DNA of 64,000 bases from Druceiella hillmani (lineage: Eukaryota; Arthropoda; Insecta; Lepidoptera; Hepialidae), in contig JAYKKI010000038.1 in NCBI GenBank assembly GCA_039881145.1, positions 7,574,501-7,638,500 of the forward strand, given 5' to 3'. Both the position numbers and the translations under genes were made by a program. Within the stretch, counting starts at the first letter, position 1. Each line of letters opens with the position of its first letter. The notes below the pieces were generated by a model that saw only the letters and a program-made list of their open reading frames with translations, did no database searches and was not told where the DNA came from. Positions 1-13,184 of the stretch are shown here, piece by piece.

Positions 1-1813
1 ATTTCCTTTATATTTTCTTTTACCTATTGGCTAATTAATAGGCATCAGAGACTCTTGTCCCAGCTTTATAACAAAATGTAACGTTGTTATTAAATGCTAA
101 TGTTATATCAGGGACGCTGAGTCATCTTTATAGCTACTAATTTATTGCCAGCATAGCCGAGGCAATGCGACGAGTTGAATGCATTTCTCGCAAAGTGGTT
201 AAATGAAGAAAATATCTGTTTAAAAACGTAGGTGAATGTAACAAGTAATTTATGTGTCAAAATTAAGAAAACATGTTTTTGAGCAAATGAAAAAGTATAG
301 GGAAATAGTACTGCAGAAAAGTGAAGTTTTTATTTAAAACGTTAGCCATAAAAACGAGATAAAAACCATCAAATTCAAAAAAAGGCGAGATAAAAACCAT
401 CAAATTCATAACAAAATTTTATTAAACTTGCATTTTGGAAACAATTTAGTGGCTCGACATTTAAAGGAATCTAAGAAATATTTTTTAATAAAGATATTAA
501 CATAATTATTTGGTTATTTTTAATTAATGGATTGGGCCAATTTCAACGTTATGATTACGAAGTTCCAACTTACTCAACAATTTTCTTTCGCTAAGAACCT
601 GACCGCTTTTGAGAATTGCCCACCACTTTGTCACGGCTAACATAATCAGTAAAAGAAAATACTTAGCTGCCAACATAAAAATAACTTGGTTTCTGCTCAC
701 CGTAATGTGTTTTTATTACTTTGGTTGAATTTTATAAATGACTGAAGATTTTCCGCGGCTTCCACTTGTTTGTGTGAATATTTTGATTATATTATTTACG
801 CTATTTCGGCTAACTTTTGTTTTCACGAACTTTGTTTTTGTTTTCCACGGATTCCGCTTATTCGATTTTGGGAATAAATTATTGTATTATCCATTTAGAG
901 TCTTCAACTTTTTTAAAAAGCTCTTTCTAAAAAAATGGTCTGTTTTAAAATCGATCAGTATCATTTGTTAGCGTATCGATATCAGAAATTTGAAACTATT
1001 AGCTTAGTTTATAATTAATTTAATCTGTAGGCTGTTCGTTATGATATTTCACCTTTCTTAAACTATTGCAATTTCAAAGTTTTTCTCAGTCCATTCAGCT
1101 CGGTTGACAAATCCATTAAACATTATTATAACAAACTAAAGAGTTATTATTTACCCGCTTATTGATCAGACTTCGATGTAATACTGAATCGATATTACGT
1201 TGGAATAGCTCAATGTGAGATAGGCTATTGACACCTAGGCATAGTTTTATACACAACTGATAGTATGCTGACATTTATCACAATGAGAAACAAATGTGAA
1301 AATTAAAAAGTCGACCATGGTAATACAATGGCTGACCTCAGATTGAATAATATACGGACAGGATTCGAAATTTCTTACCTGGACGAATTGTTAACGAGCC
1401 TGAAAATAATTGGCGAAAAATTTTAGTGGAGCGGAAGACATTCCTGTCTCCAATATTTTTACTAGTAAAATATCATTGTTAACTCAGACTAATACCTTTT
1501 TAAAATCAAAAAGGATGCCTGCCGACCTCAATCCAACTCACTAGCCAATTGATCTATAAAATTAGTTTGATTATTGATGGTGGAATGCTTTGTGCGGTAA
1601 TCGTGCTGGTAGTCCGTCAGCTGGGATTGGATTTGCAAGCAGATATGGCTATGCAAAACAGCGAATCGAATTCGAATACTTTACAAAATTAACATAATAC
1701 CGATTTATATTTTTTTTAGTATGGACTTATTTTGCAGCCATAGACCATATTTTGAAGCAGAAGTCAACCAGAATCTTCCAAAAGAATAGCTAAATTTGAG
1801 ATATTAGAAAACC
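1..1813. other. AT-rich non-coding DNA
   Basis: No gene recognised apart from the short duplication at 355-406. The 77-codon Phe-rich frame at 738 looks like AT-rich composition. Confidence 0.5.
355..406. repeat. 22-bp tandem-spaced duplication
   Basis: gagataaaaaccatcaaattca occurs at 355-376 and 385-406, 30-bp period. Confidence 0.85.
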
Positions 1814-1991
1814 ATTTTATTTATTTATTTTAACGTATACAGTTGATACATATGGCGGACTTACTGCTAAGAAAGCAATCTCTTATACCCAACCAGAACG
1901 CCAATCCAGGCCAGGTATCAAATTCGAATCCCCACGATGCACCGCGCCGTCAGAGGCCATATGCCTTGTGATCGATCCAACACACCACGGT
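1814..1991 (-). mobile_element. tRNA-derived SINE, copy 1
   Basis: On the minus strand: head accgtggtgtgttggatcga, then aaggcatatggcctctgacggcgcggtgcatcg, a box-B-like gattcgaat, a body ending agtaagtccgccatat, and a tail taaaataaataaataaaat. Head, body and order match the copy at 41.8 kb. Box B is mutated. Short overlapping ORFs are not genes. Confidence 0.72.
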
Positions 1992-2920
1992 AGCGACAGT
2001 CAATGCACTTAAATTTATTATAAATCTAAGTGGATTAACGAATATGTTAAAACAGGCCTCAATTACATATGGAGATAGGCCATCAACACGTCGCTGTTTT
2101 AATGTGAGTCCGACTTCAGCGATATCCATCCTACCGATATGCAACCGTGATGAACAGTCATTACCGTGCCGCCATTGTGAAGTGGAGCGCCGTGTCATAA
2201 TACAAAAAATAGCTATTGCCTGGGGTAGTCATTCTAGAGGGGTAAACTCCCACTTTTGATATCAGCTGGGGGCTGGCCATCTAGAATGTAAACTATATTT
2301 TGGGACAATGAAATTTCTACAACCCATAAATGATAATTTCAATTTATTATCCGTTTTTCTTTTTTGTAATAAAGTGTTTTTTGTGGTATAAGACCTCACG
2401 ATACGAGGTAATGTCACTCAGTGAAATGTGTGACGCAATTGATTTATAAATGGTTTCAAACTGTCACTGGCGAACAATCCAACGCTACATATGGTACGAT
2501 CGCCTACCGAAATATCAAAATCACCTACAATTTTGATAGAATGACACAACGCGATAAATTTTCAAATTATTGTATTTAAACATATTAAAAAAGATTATCC
2601 CTACATACATATCTTTAACGAATAAAAATAATCAGAAAGAATAGACATTTTGTTTTGCAAGTTTATTATTTGAACTGAATTTGGCATTAGCCTGAAACGA
2701 TTAAAAATTAATTAAATATAAGACTGGCTGCAATAAATTTTAAAGTTAAATACAAAACATTAGAGCTTATCACTGATTTAATAGACATTTATTTCAAATG
2801 TACTTTGTCTTAAAATTGTTTGAATACATCACATATGTTATTTTACATGTTATTACCTATTAATTTAAACTGAAACAAAGTCGTAACGTTTTTTATTAAT
2901 ATTATTTTCATTATCATTAG

Positions 2921-3094
2921 CAAGTAAATGAAACTACGTGATGTATTATTACATCTACTTTATTGAAATTCTTAATCACGGCCCCGGTTTTGTTGTTTGA
3001 CAACATATTCAGGATCTCTCCAAATTGCCCATCTGAAGACGTTGTCATACAACGAAACCTAGGCCATAGTACATTATGTAGTTACATTTACTTG
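2921..3094. mobile_element. Fold-back / MITE-like element, copy 1
   Basis: Outer inverted ends caagtaaatgaaactacgtg and (right end, reverse complement) caagtaaatgtaactacata, and inner inverted blocks ggttttgttgtttgacaac versus ggtttcgttgtatgacaac. The right arm lacks about 30 bp present in the left. The left end and core match the copy at 53,627. No ORF. Confidence 0.7.
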
Positions 3095-3430
3095 TTAATA
3101 AAAATTAAGTGATAATGAATTTCTACAAACTTAATATTCATATATATTCAATTATGTTATTTTTTTAAAATACTAATAAATACCACGGGCACATTAGGTA
3201 AATATGCCATATGAAGTTTTGAGTTGGTATTTTCACGTCTTTATTTTTTTACATAAGTATAACCGTTTACGTTCCTTCCTTTATTTATGATCATTACATT
3301 CATACATTGTACACACTGAACCAATTCTTAACATTTTACTTAAATATTATATAAAAACTCCGAAAGGACTCTCTTAGCTAACAAACGCTTCAATCTTATG
3401 GATAGGCTGAAACCACGGACGGCGTTTGTA

Positions 3431-3507
3431 TTCTTGTTGCCAATTTCACACCATACACTATAAACACACTAATACTTACAGCTTCAGTTTGAAATTGGCA
3501 ACAAGAA
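3431..3507. repeat. Inverted repeat at edge of the minisatellite
   Basis: ttcttgttgccaatttca (3,431-3,448) and its exact reverse complement (3,490-3,507), spacer 41 bp. The right arm is part of unit 1. Confidence 0.9.
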
Positions 3508-4160
3508 CACTAGCACCGCGCGCGTCTTAAGTTGATACAAAAGTTTATAATGTTTATAAATTGCTGCCGTTTGTTTGCTTAGAGATTTTTTCTTACAATT
3601 AGTATGTAAAATATCGTTTAAAATTGGTTCATTATATGCAGTACATTGATTTAATAATTAAAAATAACGTAGTATTAGATTAATGTAGTACCACAATAAA
3701 TAATGTAGTATATAATTTTGCACCATACACTATAGACACACTAATACTTACAGCTTTAGTTCGAAATTAGCAACAAGCACACTAGCGCCTCGCGCATTTT
3801 AAGTTGATACAAAAGTTTATAACGTTTATGAATTTCTGCCTTCGTTTGCTTAGAGATTGTTTTTTACAATTTGTACGTAAAATATCGTTTAAAATTGATC
3901 AGTACATGCAGTACATTGATTTAATAATTTAAAATAAATAATATAGTATATAATAGTACAGTGTATGTATTTTATAGTGTATGGTACACTATAGACACAT
4001 TAATACTTACAGCTTTAGTTCGAAATTGGCAACAAGAACACTAGTGAAGCCCGCGTTTTGAGTTGATACAAAAGTTTATAACATTTAGGAATTTCTAGCG
4101 TTCGTTCGCTTAAAGATTATTTTTTCACAATTTATATGTAAAATATCGTTCAAAATTTGA
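3449..4160. repeat. Minisatellite, three units of about 260-272 bp
   Basis: Units start near 3,449, 3,721 and 3,981. Each carries cactataracac, aatacttacagc, gaaattggcaacaag, agttgatacaaaagtttata, tcgttyr-cttaragatt and taaaatatcgtt in the same order. Non-coding; divergence is moderate. Confidence 0.88.
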
Positions 4161-7100
4161 TAATTAAAAACAATGAAAGGTATATAAACTTTTCTACAGA
4201 TTTCCAAGATCATAAAGACGTGCAAGTATATACTTAGAACTTCACATGAAATTTCAATCTATCGTGCATGTAGTATTATTAGAAATTAAAAGGCAAAATC
4301 ATTTTTTTTTCAGTTTAAACAGCATCAATATTATGTATATGAAAAGATTTGATTAGCCTATTAAAATACAAGAACTCTGATTATTTTTATGAAAGAAATG
4401 TGATGTGTTCAGACCAGTCTTTTACAAACGAGGTCTTATTAAGCTGTATTATTTACACGGTTTTATAAAACAAAGATCACAGGTTAATATTTTGTATTTT
4501 ATTTCAATTTATAGCAGCTAGTCTGGCATTTATTTCATTTTTAATTGTTTTAGACTTGTGTTACATGTAATATCAACAAAAAACGTATAAAATGAGATAA
4601 ACGTTTTGAAAAGAGTCATGATGTGAATATAAAAGTAGCTTTAATCAATAGGAATATAAAGAGATGCTTTATTCCTTGCTTTTTCATTTCAATTACACGT
4701 GTATTCAATGATAAGATTTTTTATTGTCATATTTGTATCAGGAATATTTTTGCTTTTATATTCTCAGAGTTACGGAAGAAGAACACAATGAATATTCAGT
4801 TTGTTTTTATGATTATTTTTTAAGCTAAATTATACTTCAAAAAGAGAAAACCAAAATTTAAAATGGCCGTTGGAAAATATTGCAGTCAACTGTAAAAAAA
4901 GCCAAAAATTAAACTCCCAAGGAAAAATTCGAGATCTAGAAGACGCTTCATAATGTATCTCTAACGCAATACTAAATAGGTCATAATGTATCTCTAACGC
5001 AAATACTAAATAAATTATTTTGAATAGTATTTTTAAGAATAGTATTGACAATTATCTTAAATTAATACGTAATGTTAAAACTAAACATATTTCAAACTGC
5101 GTTATTAAGAAAAATCTGGGTAATGTGTTGTGATTTATTTTTAGATAAATTTTATTCCACTAATTAAGAAATATGTGAATAAATATCAACGAAAATAGTA
5201 AAAAAAGTTGGTAAAGGACGTATATTTCAAAAATTATAATTAAGGAAAGTTTCATTCAACTACATTTGTGTTTTTATTCTTTTTGGCAACACACATCTTA
5301 TTCATTGCCAAATCAGTAAAACGTTAATAAATTATGCAATTTTCAACACAAAATGCTGCTTCAAGTGGAAATGCTCTATCAAGTGGAGAGATAATATGAG
5401 CAACTCAATCTACCAGATAGCATTTTATTGGCTGGCGTTAAAATGAGAACTATCAAGAATTTGAAGAAGAAGAAGGTTATGAGAACTATCAAGAAATGTA
5501 CATATTTTCCATGTATAGTGTTTACTGATACCATTACTAGGCGATAGAGGCAATGTACAGATATAGCGTTTCGTGGCATCCCAATAAAATTTAGGTATTT
5601 ATCAATGCTATTCTTAGTTAGAAAATATGTTTGGACGTGATCATAATATATTCTTCATAATCAGATAACGAAGACGTCTCATCAGAATAATGGGTCAATA
5701 AGTGTTTTTATGGAAAAGATGGATTTCAGAATATGAAACATCTTATCGAATCAACGTCCGTACAAAAACTGAAAATATTGTATGTGCGAAGCCAGGTATA
5801 AAGGGTCAGGCAAACAAAACTACGAGTGGAATTCACTACTACATTTCCTTACTTCGTCTATCATATATATATTTACGTTTACAGTAATACCTTTTTTAAA
5901 TCATATGATTAGTGCAGGCATCAGGTAGGTGACAGAAACACTTAAATAGTGTTCTTTTAGGATTTTTGTTTGCGGGTATGATTATAATATTTTCGGAAAA
6001 TGGCAGGTGTTTCCTAAATTAGCCATTTTGAAAAATGCAAATAGTGTTATATTTCATACACGGTGAGGTTTAAAATAAATAAAAAAAAGAGAAATATGAA
6101 ACTATTTTATATCCCATATTTGAATTGAATTGTCTACAGTTTGTATTTAAAATATTTTGTCGTATAAATCATAAAAAAAAAATTATGAGAATGGCCAAGG
6201 TATTATTGAAAAGGTAAATTATATGCCGTTTGTGTTTAAATACGATTTCAGGCATATAGAAAAAGTGGTTGAGAATTTAACTTCCAGATTGGGCTTCATT
6301 TGACCCAGCAGCGACACCAATTTAACTGATTTTGAACGGCACCAATTTAGAGAAATTGTACTTAAGCAGTAACTACTTTTTGCGGACCTGTGGTACTTGG
6401 AATATAAATATGTCAGCTGACAATATATGATTAATATAAATATTTAACATTTTACAATATCGTTTAAGATTTAACGATATAGCTACTCGTGGTGAAAAGA
6501 TGGATAAATAACCAAGTTAGCGTCTATTTGTAAATGACAGAATTAGTTAGCGTTTAAACGTAAGTTAACATCTGTTTGTAAATGATAGAATTTGATAGAA
6601 TTATTTTGAACTACCAAGGAAGCTTCCGTGTCGCTGGGAAACTTTTTGCTTAAATTGTATCAAAGCACTCGAATAAAAGACATAACAATACTCAACTGCC
6701 TAGAGAGATACGAAATATTAGAAGCACAGATATACGCACCACGTAAATTGTATAGAGAAAATTGCTGTTAGTCGCAGAAACTTCTGATGAAAAGAAACTA
6801 ATTAGTTAATTGTTGTTATTATTGTAGCAGATACTTTAAGAAGGCAATAAGGCTTTCAATACTTTATAGGAATATTTAAAGTTTGAAAACCTTTTATTTT
6901 AAAAGGAGTTATTTTTTTATTTCTTTTTTGTAAGATATCACTTTAAGTGGGATCATTTTTTTAATTGTATATTTCGCTGTTTTATTTACACTTTTCTTTT
7001 GACAAAGAATCTACCAGAGTCCACTGTTTGGTTTAAAATTTGATAAAATACCTACCATAAATATTCATATTTGATGGTCCGACGTAGACGATGGTTTATA

Positions 7101-7929
7101 GTTTTGTGACGCGGACGGCGCACAGTTAATAAAGCAAACATTTTATTTGCACCAATTTTATATTTGATTAAATAATAATAAGCAGGCGGATAAGTTCTTC
7201 TACTGAAATCGTTGCTGAAACCTCAATACCCGTATTGCTCATATGAGAAGTTAATATTGAAGCATTATTGAAGTTATTATGTTACACTTCCCAAACTTGA
7301 CTTGTTAATTCATCCTTCTTCGACCGTTAAAACAAAATCGAAAGAAATTTTTTGAATTGACGGTGGGGTCGTACATGCTAATACTCCAACATCAATTGTT
7401 GAAAACGCCACAGCGAATGATGACCTATGGTCAAAATATTTTAAATTAGAACTTTCACGAATTCAAACGTTTTACAAAAAGAAACAATCGGTATTTACCA
7501 AAGGAGTTATTCAAAAGTTCTCTATTAAATTGGGTCGTATATCGATATTACTTAAAATACTTGAAATCTCTCGGATGATTTTTTTGTAGATCATTCTTTA
7601 CAGTGATAATTACTGCTTATTTGATAGTGAAAAAGGTCCACTGACTTCCCTTAGATGCACGGACTAAAAAACGCTTACGATGGATTAAATATACCAGAAA
7701 ATAACCAAATACGCTTTCTGTCAATAATAAAATAACGAGGAAATGACTAATCGAGGTAGGAATTGCTTTAAAATGATTAAATGATAGCAGCTAATACGTA
7801 TGTAAAAATATGTAGACATGCGTCCTAGCGAGGCTTTTTTGATCGTAAAAGTATGGCTATTCGAGGATTAGAGAGAAACACTTAAGCAAAACTTACCCAA
7901 AAATTATTTTATACTGGAAAAAAGTCGTG
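4161..7929. other. AT-rich non-coding DNA
   Basis: No conserved coding, RNA or transposon sequence recognised beyond a small duplication at 4.95 kb. Frames are short and biased to Phe, Ile, Lys and Tyr. Confidence 0.5.
4949..5012. repeat. Tandem duplication around tcataatgtatctctaacgc
   Basis: Two nearly identical copies of about 32 bp, at about 4,949 and 4,981. Confidence 0.85.
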
Positions 7930-8050
7930 TCCCACTTGTCATTTGCATCACGTGAAATTGGTCATTTGCATCATGTGAATTGGTATCATGTGAAATTTAT
8001 GAAATTGTCATTTGCGTCATGTGAATTGGTATCATGTGAAATTGGTATAA
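7930..8050. repeat. Short tandem repeat of (g)tcatgtgaaattg-type units
   Basis: Five or so copies of tcatgtgaa(a)ttggt interleaved with gtcatttgc, forming a degenerate array with higher-order duplication. An overlapping 65-codon frame is a product of the repeat. Confidence 0.8.
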
Positions 8051-9799
8051 AATTTATGGCAGCTAAAGTTACCAAGACAATGAGGGTAAATATTTATAAC
8101 GAAAAAAAATTTCTTTTAGTGTGACTTCCACTCCTTGTATCACTTATATTAACAAACGTTTTGTTCTAGTTAGTGTATAAATTATATGTTTTCTTCATAG
8201 CATCAACGAAATTTTCGAGACTGTTTCAAGAATTTTTAATCGATTCCAAGAATATGAGATGGAAGAATGTGAGAACTAGTTTGAATAAAAACTGAAATCA
8301 AATTGGAGCAGGATTTTAAAAGCCAAAATTGTCTACTTTATCAGATAAATTTGGGAGTGAAATCATATTTGAATTGATATCTTAAGTAAGAAAGCATAAT
8401 AAGCTAGAATGGCGAGAAATAGCATGCGACGCCATGAATACTAAATTTATATCTAACCTAAGATAATTAATGAAATCACTAGATTAAGAGGATTTTACGG
8501 ATAATTTTGCTAATGAATAGTTAATAAATTTATAGCCGTAATTCGATTTTCAAATTATGTGTATATAATAAACAAACTACAAGTTTTCGTTTGTTACCTC
8601 ATATTTGTCGCGTTTATTTTGCGTTCGTTGTTGGATAAATGGGCGATCAATAATATTGACCTAGGTGATGCATTTAAGAGTATCTCCTTGGTACCCGGTT
8701 TTGTAGTTTTTTTCGTGCCTTTCCATACACTTAAATATTAAAATATACCTATAAGTTTAAGTAATACAAAGTAGCCGAGATGAACATATAAATTCAAAAG
8801 AAATGTATATTTTGATATGGTAAAATACGAGAAAGTATTTATTCAATACCACTTCGCCTTTCTCTATGGCAATCGAGTGATTATTACAGTATGACCTTAT
8901 TAGTGTTCGAGTGCTGTGAACCAGAATAAAAATATTTTTTATTGATGTAAAAATATTTTTATTCGTAGTAATTTCATACATTTCTCCAAAATTTGCTTTT
9001 TTTAACTATTTCTTTTTCCGTTGTTTCCATTTTGAACATATATAACCAAATTCTATATTTTCATTCATCGATGACTGACTAATTATTTTTACAGTTTTCT
9101 TAGGTCTATCAGTCTTATTTTCATAGTATTCCTTTATTCGTTCCTTTTTTATTCACATGTTAATCAGAAGTTAAAAGAGTACCAACTTAACAAGCATGTT
9201 TACTAGTTTCGAAGATTTTTTTATGGAACAGCGTTCAACTTTCTTTGTTATTCTTAATTGAAGTTTTATAAATGCCATTTGCCTATTGCAGTTGCAAATA
9301 TGTATTTACTTCAGAAACTCCTGCTGATTTGTTGAGACTAATATCGGGGTTCTTGCTTAAAACTTTTGTAATCAGTATAATTGGCAAATCGATATGGTTA
9401 TCTCTTCCTTATTTCTTTTAGCTATCTCTCTCAAGTATCCGGGACAGATAAATAAATTAAATAAAAAGAAAAGTCTTTTATCTCTTAAAACCTTACTCAG
9501 TAAAATATTTTCAACTTTATTATTTTTACATTGCATAATTATGTTTAATTATTATCGACATTCAACATTCAAGGACGATATGGTTAAAGCAAATTTTAAA
9601 TAAAATCAAAAAATCAATACTGCTTAAAAGTAATTTCGAGGTGACAATACAACAGTACAATAAACATACAAATGGACATTTTTAAATAAAAATTACGTCA
9701 TAATCAGAAACATGAACGTATTGACCAATATTAGCGGATATGAAAAAATACAATAATATTTACTATTTTCTAACATTTTTTTTGCAAATATCTATACTG

Positions 9800-9800
<1 letters not shown>

Positions 9801-9842
<42 letters not shown>
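9801..9842. repeat. (TA)21 microsatellite
   Basis: Uninterrupted TA dinucleotides. Confidence 0.98.
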
Positions 9843-9847
<5 letters not shown>

Positions 9848-9849
9848 TT

Positions 9850-10905
9850 TCTCACAAACAACTCACAGCAAACTGATTACTAGCATAAACATTTTTCTCA
9901 TGAATATATATGTTTGGAAAAAGAAGACTGAGCTAGTTTTCAACCGCAGCCCTACCTTGTGACTTGAAGTAACTAAATTTGCTTCTAAAATATCTGAAAT
10001 AGTTTTTAGCAACCAAAATCGTAGCGGATGCACAAATTTAGAAATCGTTTAATTCAAGCAGAGGCAATAACTTAGATAATTTAGGTTTTAACTTAGATAA
10101 TTCTGAGATAAAAGAACATATCTGAACATACTTAAGCAAGTACCTTCTACTCAAGTCACGATGGCTAACATAATTTACTTGAAGTTGCCAGCTAAAAGTT
10201 TGATCGATCAGCAAACTAAAGTATTGAACAGTTGACGTAGATAAAATTTGTTTATCATTTACCTTTATATACAGTCTTTGACTTTAGAGAACAGTCTTTG
10301 ACTATCAATGATAATAACTTGGGACTTGATTAGATTAACTAACAGACCCATTTTAAAAACGCACTGATCGAGGGTGCTGATGACTATGATGCTAAGTCAT
10401 TAGAATAAAGATGATAATTATTACATTTATTCTCATCAATTCCATTAAGGAATATTGAAAAAAAAGAGTGAAGAATAACCACTTCTTGGGGCACACCAAC
10501 TGAAAACTTGTCTACACTGCACATATATCTGAAGATTTTACAAATTATCTACAATCGTATGAGTGAAACTATTTTAATTAATCATTAAAACTTCAGACAA
10601 GTTAGCAGAATATAAAAGAAATATTATATTCTAAGACATCAAACAGGTTAGCAGAATATAAATATCAAGAGAGTTGAATCCACTGTTGGAATCAAAAAGT
10701 AAAAACATTGTGAGTTTAAAGTTATTCATGGTATACCCTACGACATCCGTGATTTTTACTAACGCTGTGACAAATTTCAAAACCGGATTTAAGAAGATAT
10801 AAAGATCTTTAAGCATTAAGGTATCCAATAGGTTGGGCACGTTGCATATGCTCGAACACTTTATTTTTTTACTACATTTTATTTTAACTACATTATTATT
10901 CAAAG
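9850..10905 (-). mobile_element. Jockey-like non-LTR retrotransposon fossil, copy 1
   Basis: Minus-strand RT fossil. The 90-codon frame at 10,903-10,631 contains ALVKITDVVGYTMNNFKLTM and FNSLDIYILLT, the RT block before the catalytic loop. Further on, in shifted frames: GVPQEVV (GVPQGSVLSP), NNYHLYSNDLAS (YADD altered to YSND), FKMGLLVNLIKSQVIIIDSQ, YFSLLIDQTFSWQLQVNYVS and a C-terminal block near 9,900. Stops and shifts throughout. Same family as the 25-kb copy. The (TA)21 tract at 9,801 lies just beyond its 3' side. Confidence 0.8.
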
Positions 10906-13134
10906 GACATTATTAATCACTTCACACATAACATATCATTATTTTTCTGAAAACAGTGGCCAGACGAATCTTTTCACCCCGTAGTTTATTTTTCCTTTTA
11001 CGCTTGATCATGACAGGATATTGCTTTGTCCTATTTTTCTCGTATAGTCCTAGTGACTCTAAATCCCTTAGGCTTCAAATCAATCAGTAACTGCATACTT
11101 CACACGAGCACTAGAGTCGAAACACACCTCGAACAACTTTTTGATCACTCTTGACCCTAAGTGCCATCTGTGCCTCGTTTATTTTGTTTAGCAAAGAGGG
11201 AATTTTATATTCCCTCTCAGTTTTGTCGATTTTAGCATTGTAGTTGGAATTTAAAAATAATTTTATTATACGAACCTATATAAGGACATTGCTTGTTCAA
11301 CAAATGGGTTATGTACGTCGAAATTCCCAGATAAACAAAACTTACTTTGAGATAAGTGATGACACGAAGAAAGTTGATGTTATGACAAATGTCTTTGAAT
11401 TGGCCATACTTCCTTAATCATTTTCTTCAAATATTTTTTTCCTGTATTTGACTCAATAAGTCAATCTATCTCAAACATCTGAATAAATTGGTCGACACTT
11501 ATCGCAGATAACGGCTATATCCACACGGGATGTCATTGCTTGTTAATTACCTTTAATTTCTTCGATGCTATCAGTTATGCATGAATATTCTATTTGAGCA
11601 GCCATATTTGATACCGGCAATACTACCATGTCATTCACACTTAGGTCCTCTATTTCAGTCACTTCTTCTAGTTCCTCTGAGGAGAGCATGACTATTTCAA
11701 GATCATCCAAACCTACTCCGTAAGAATCTTCGATCCGTTAAAGGGAGTCTGCAATTACTGACCTCTTTAAATTGAAAAGTGGGATAATGAAACGTAATGC
11801 GTCAAAAATACAATATTTTATTTTTAGGATTTTTTTTATGTTCAAAGAATATTTTATACATTTATTTTGTTCTTTATTCAATATAAATTTAATTACGTTG
11901 ATACATCTGTTGGAATGCTCAACTGAATGAAGAGCAATATTTTCTAACGGATCATTACATTAAGTCATTGACTTTTCCTTCTCTGTATTTCTACTTTGGA
12001 ATATATTTCGTAATCGATTGGGATATGTACATATTCAAAATTCATGAGAGATAATGCTCATAAATTACATTATTATTGTTAAAGGAAAAGCATATATACA
12101 GACCCAACAAATAAATGTTCTATTTATTTGACTGGTAACTGGTAACATTCCATGTTTTTAAAGTATGCATCTGTTTAAGCATCTGATTTCAATTGTACTA
12201 GCGAGGTCTTCACATTATATACTAAATTATTAACTTCTCTCTACTTTGTTTTTCCTTTGGATACTCATCAGGTATACATATGGTATTTTTAGTATTTATA
12301 TGAATATAAATAAAAAATGATTAAAATATGGAAGTCATTTTATGAACAATTTACAATGTGCGCCTAACTATTACATAACAGCATATTAACCTAAACAAAC
12401 GACAACGTGTATTTGTATATATAAAGTCAGATACGAGCCAAATTGAATTTGAAAAAGTAACAAAGAAATTCTTCTCCTCTTTACAGCTAATTACGATCAA
12501 GGCTGTCTCAATAAGTTCTCGCCATCTGATTCTTTCAGACTCAACGTTTGTTTTCAGGTCTTTTTCAAGCCCTTTTTCTTTCTCGGTCCTTCAACCTTAA
12601 AGAAGGCTAATTTCTTCACAAATTCTATGTCGTAATATCGCTAAATGATTGAATAGTTTCAAAAATATTTGATTTTTCCATATTTATTATATGTTGCAGA
12701 ATCACAGATTTCTTCATATATTATTTTTCGTTACTACACTAAACATTTCCCAAGATATTTACGACAATGGAAATTTTTAATTGGTGGTGGATGGAAATTT
12801 TTAATCGAATATAGAAAGTTCGAAGCTGTGAAATTCTTACTGAATTAGGAAAATGTTGCACTTGACCTAAATAAATGTGTAAAAATTAAATATCAAGCCG
12901 CTCTAATTCAAATGGCAAATATTACGGGAGAAAACAGTATGAATTAAGGAAGTAATCGATACAGGCAATACCTAAGTTTATCATAGTGGTATTCGATTTT
13001 TTTAGTTTGTACGATACTTTAATTGATTGGTAGTAGCCGGAATTTCATGCCGTTATGAGCAGATTTTAGTACAAATTAAAAAAAAATTAAAAATATGAAA
13101 AGAGCAAAGTTAAAGATGCAGCAAGGAAATTAAT

Positions 13135-13136
<2 letters not shown>
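10906..13136. other. Mostly unassigned; acidic minus-strand trace at 11.5-11.75 kb
   Basis: Sequence just past the jockey fossil (10.9-11.25 kb) is less AT-rich and may be its 5' UTR; it includes gagggaat-tttat-attccctc. At about 11,740-11,560 the minus strand reads an acidic stretch (SSEELEEVTEIEDLSVNDM) that looks like a decayed coding remnant, perhaps the N terminus of a DNA-transposon protein; I cannot assign it. The rest shows nothing. Confidence 0.35.

Positions 13137-13183
<47 letters not shown>
13137..13183. repeat. (AT)n microsatellite
   Basis: About 23 uninterrupted AT units, followed by a short aacatatatataac echo. Confidence 0.98.

Positions 13184-13184
<1 letters not shown>

Noticed and set aside
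7930..8050. CRISPR-like array of short repeats
   Set aside because: Eukaryotic context, degenerate units and no unique uniform spacers; a simple tandem repeat.
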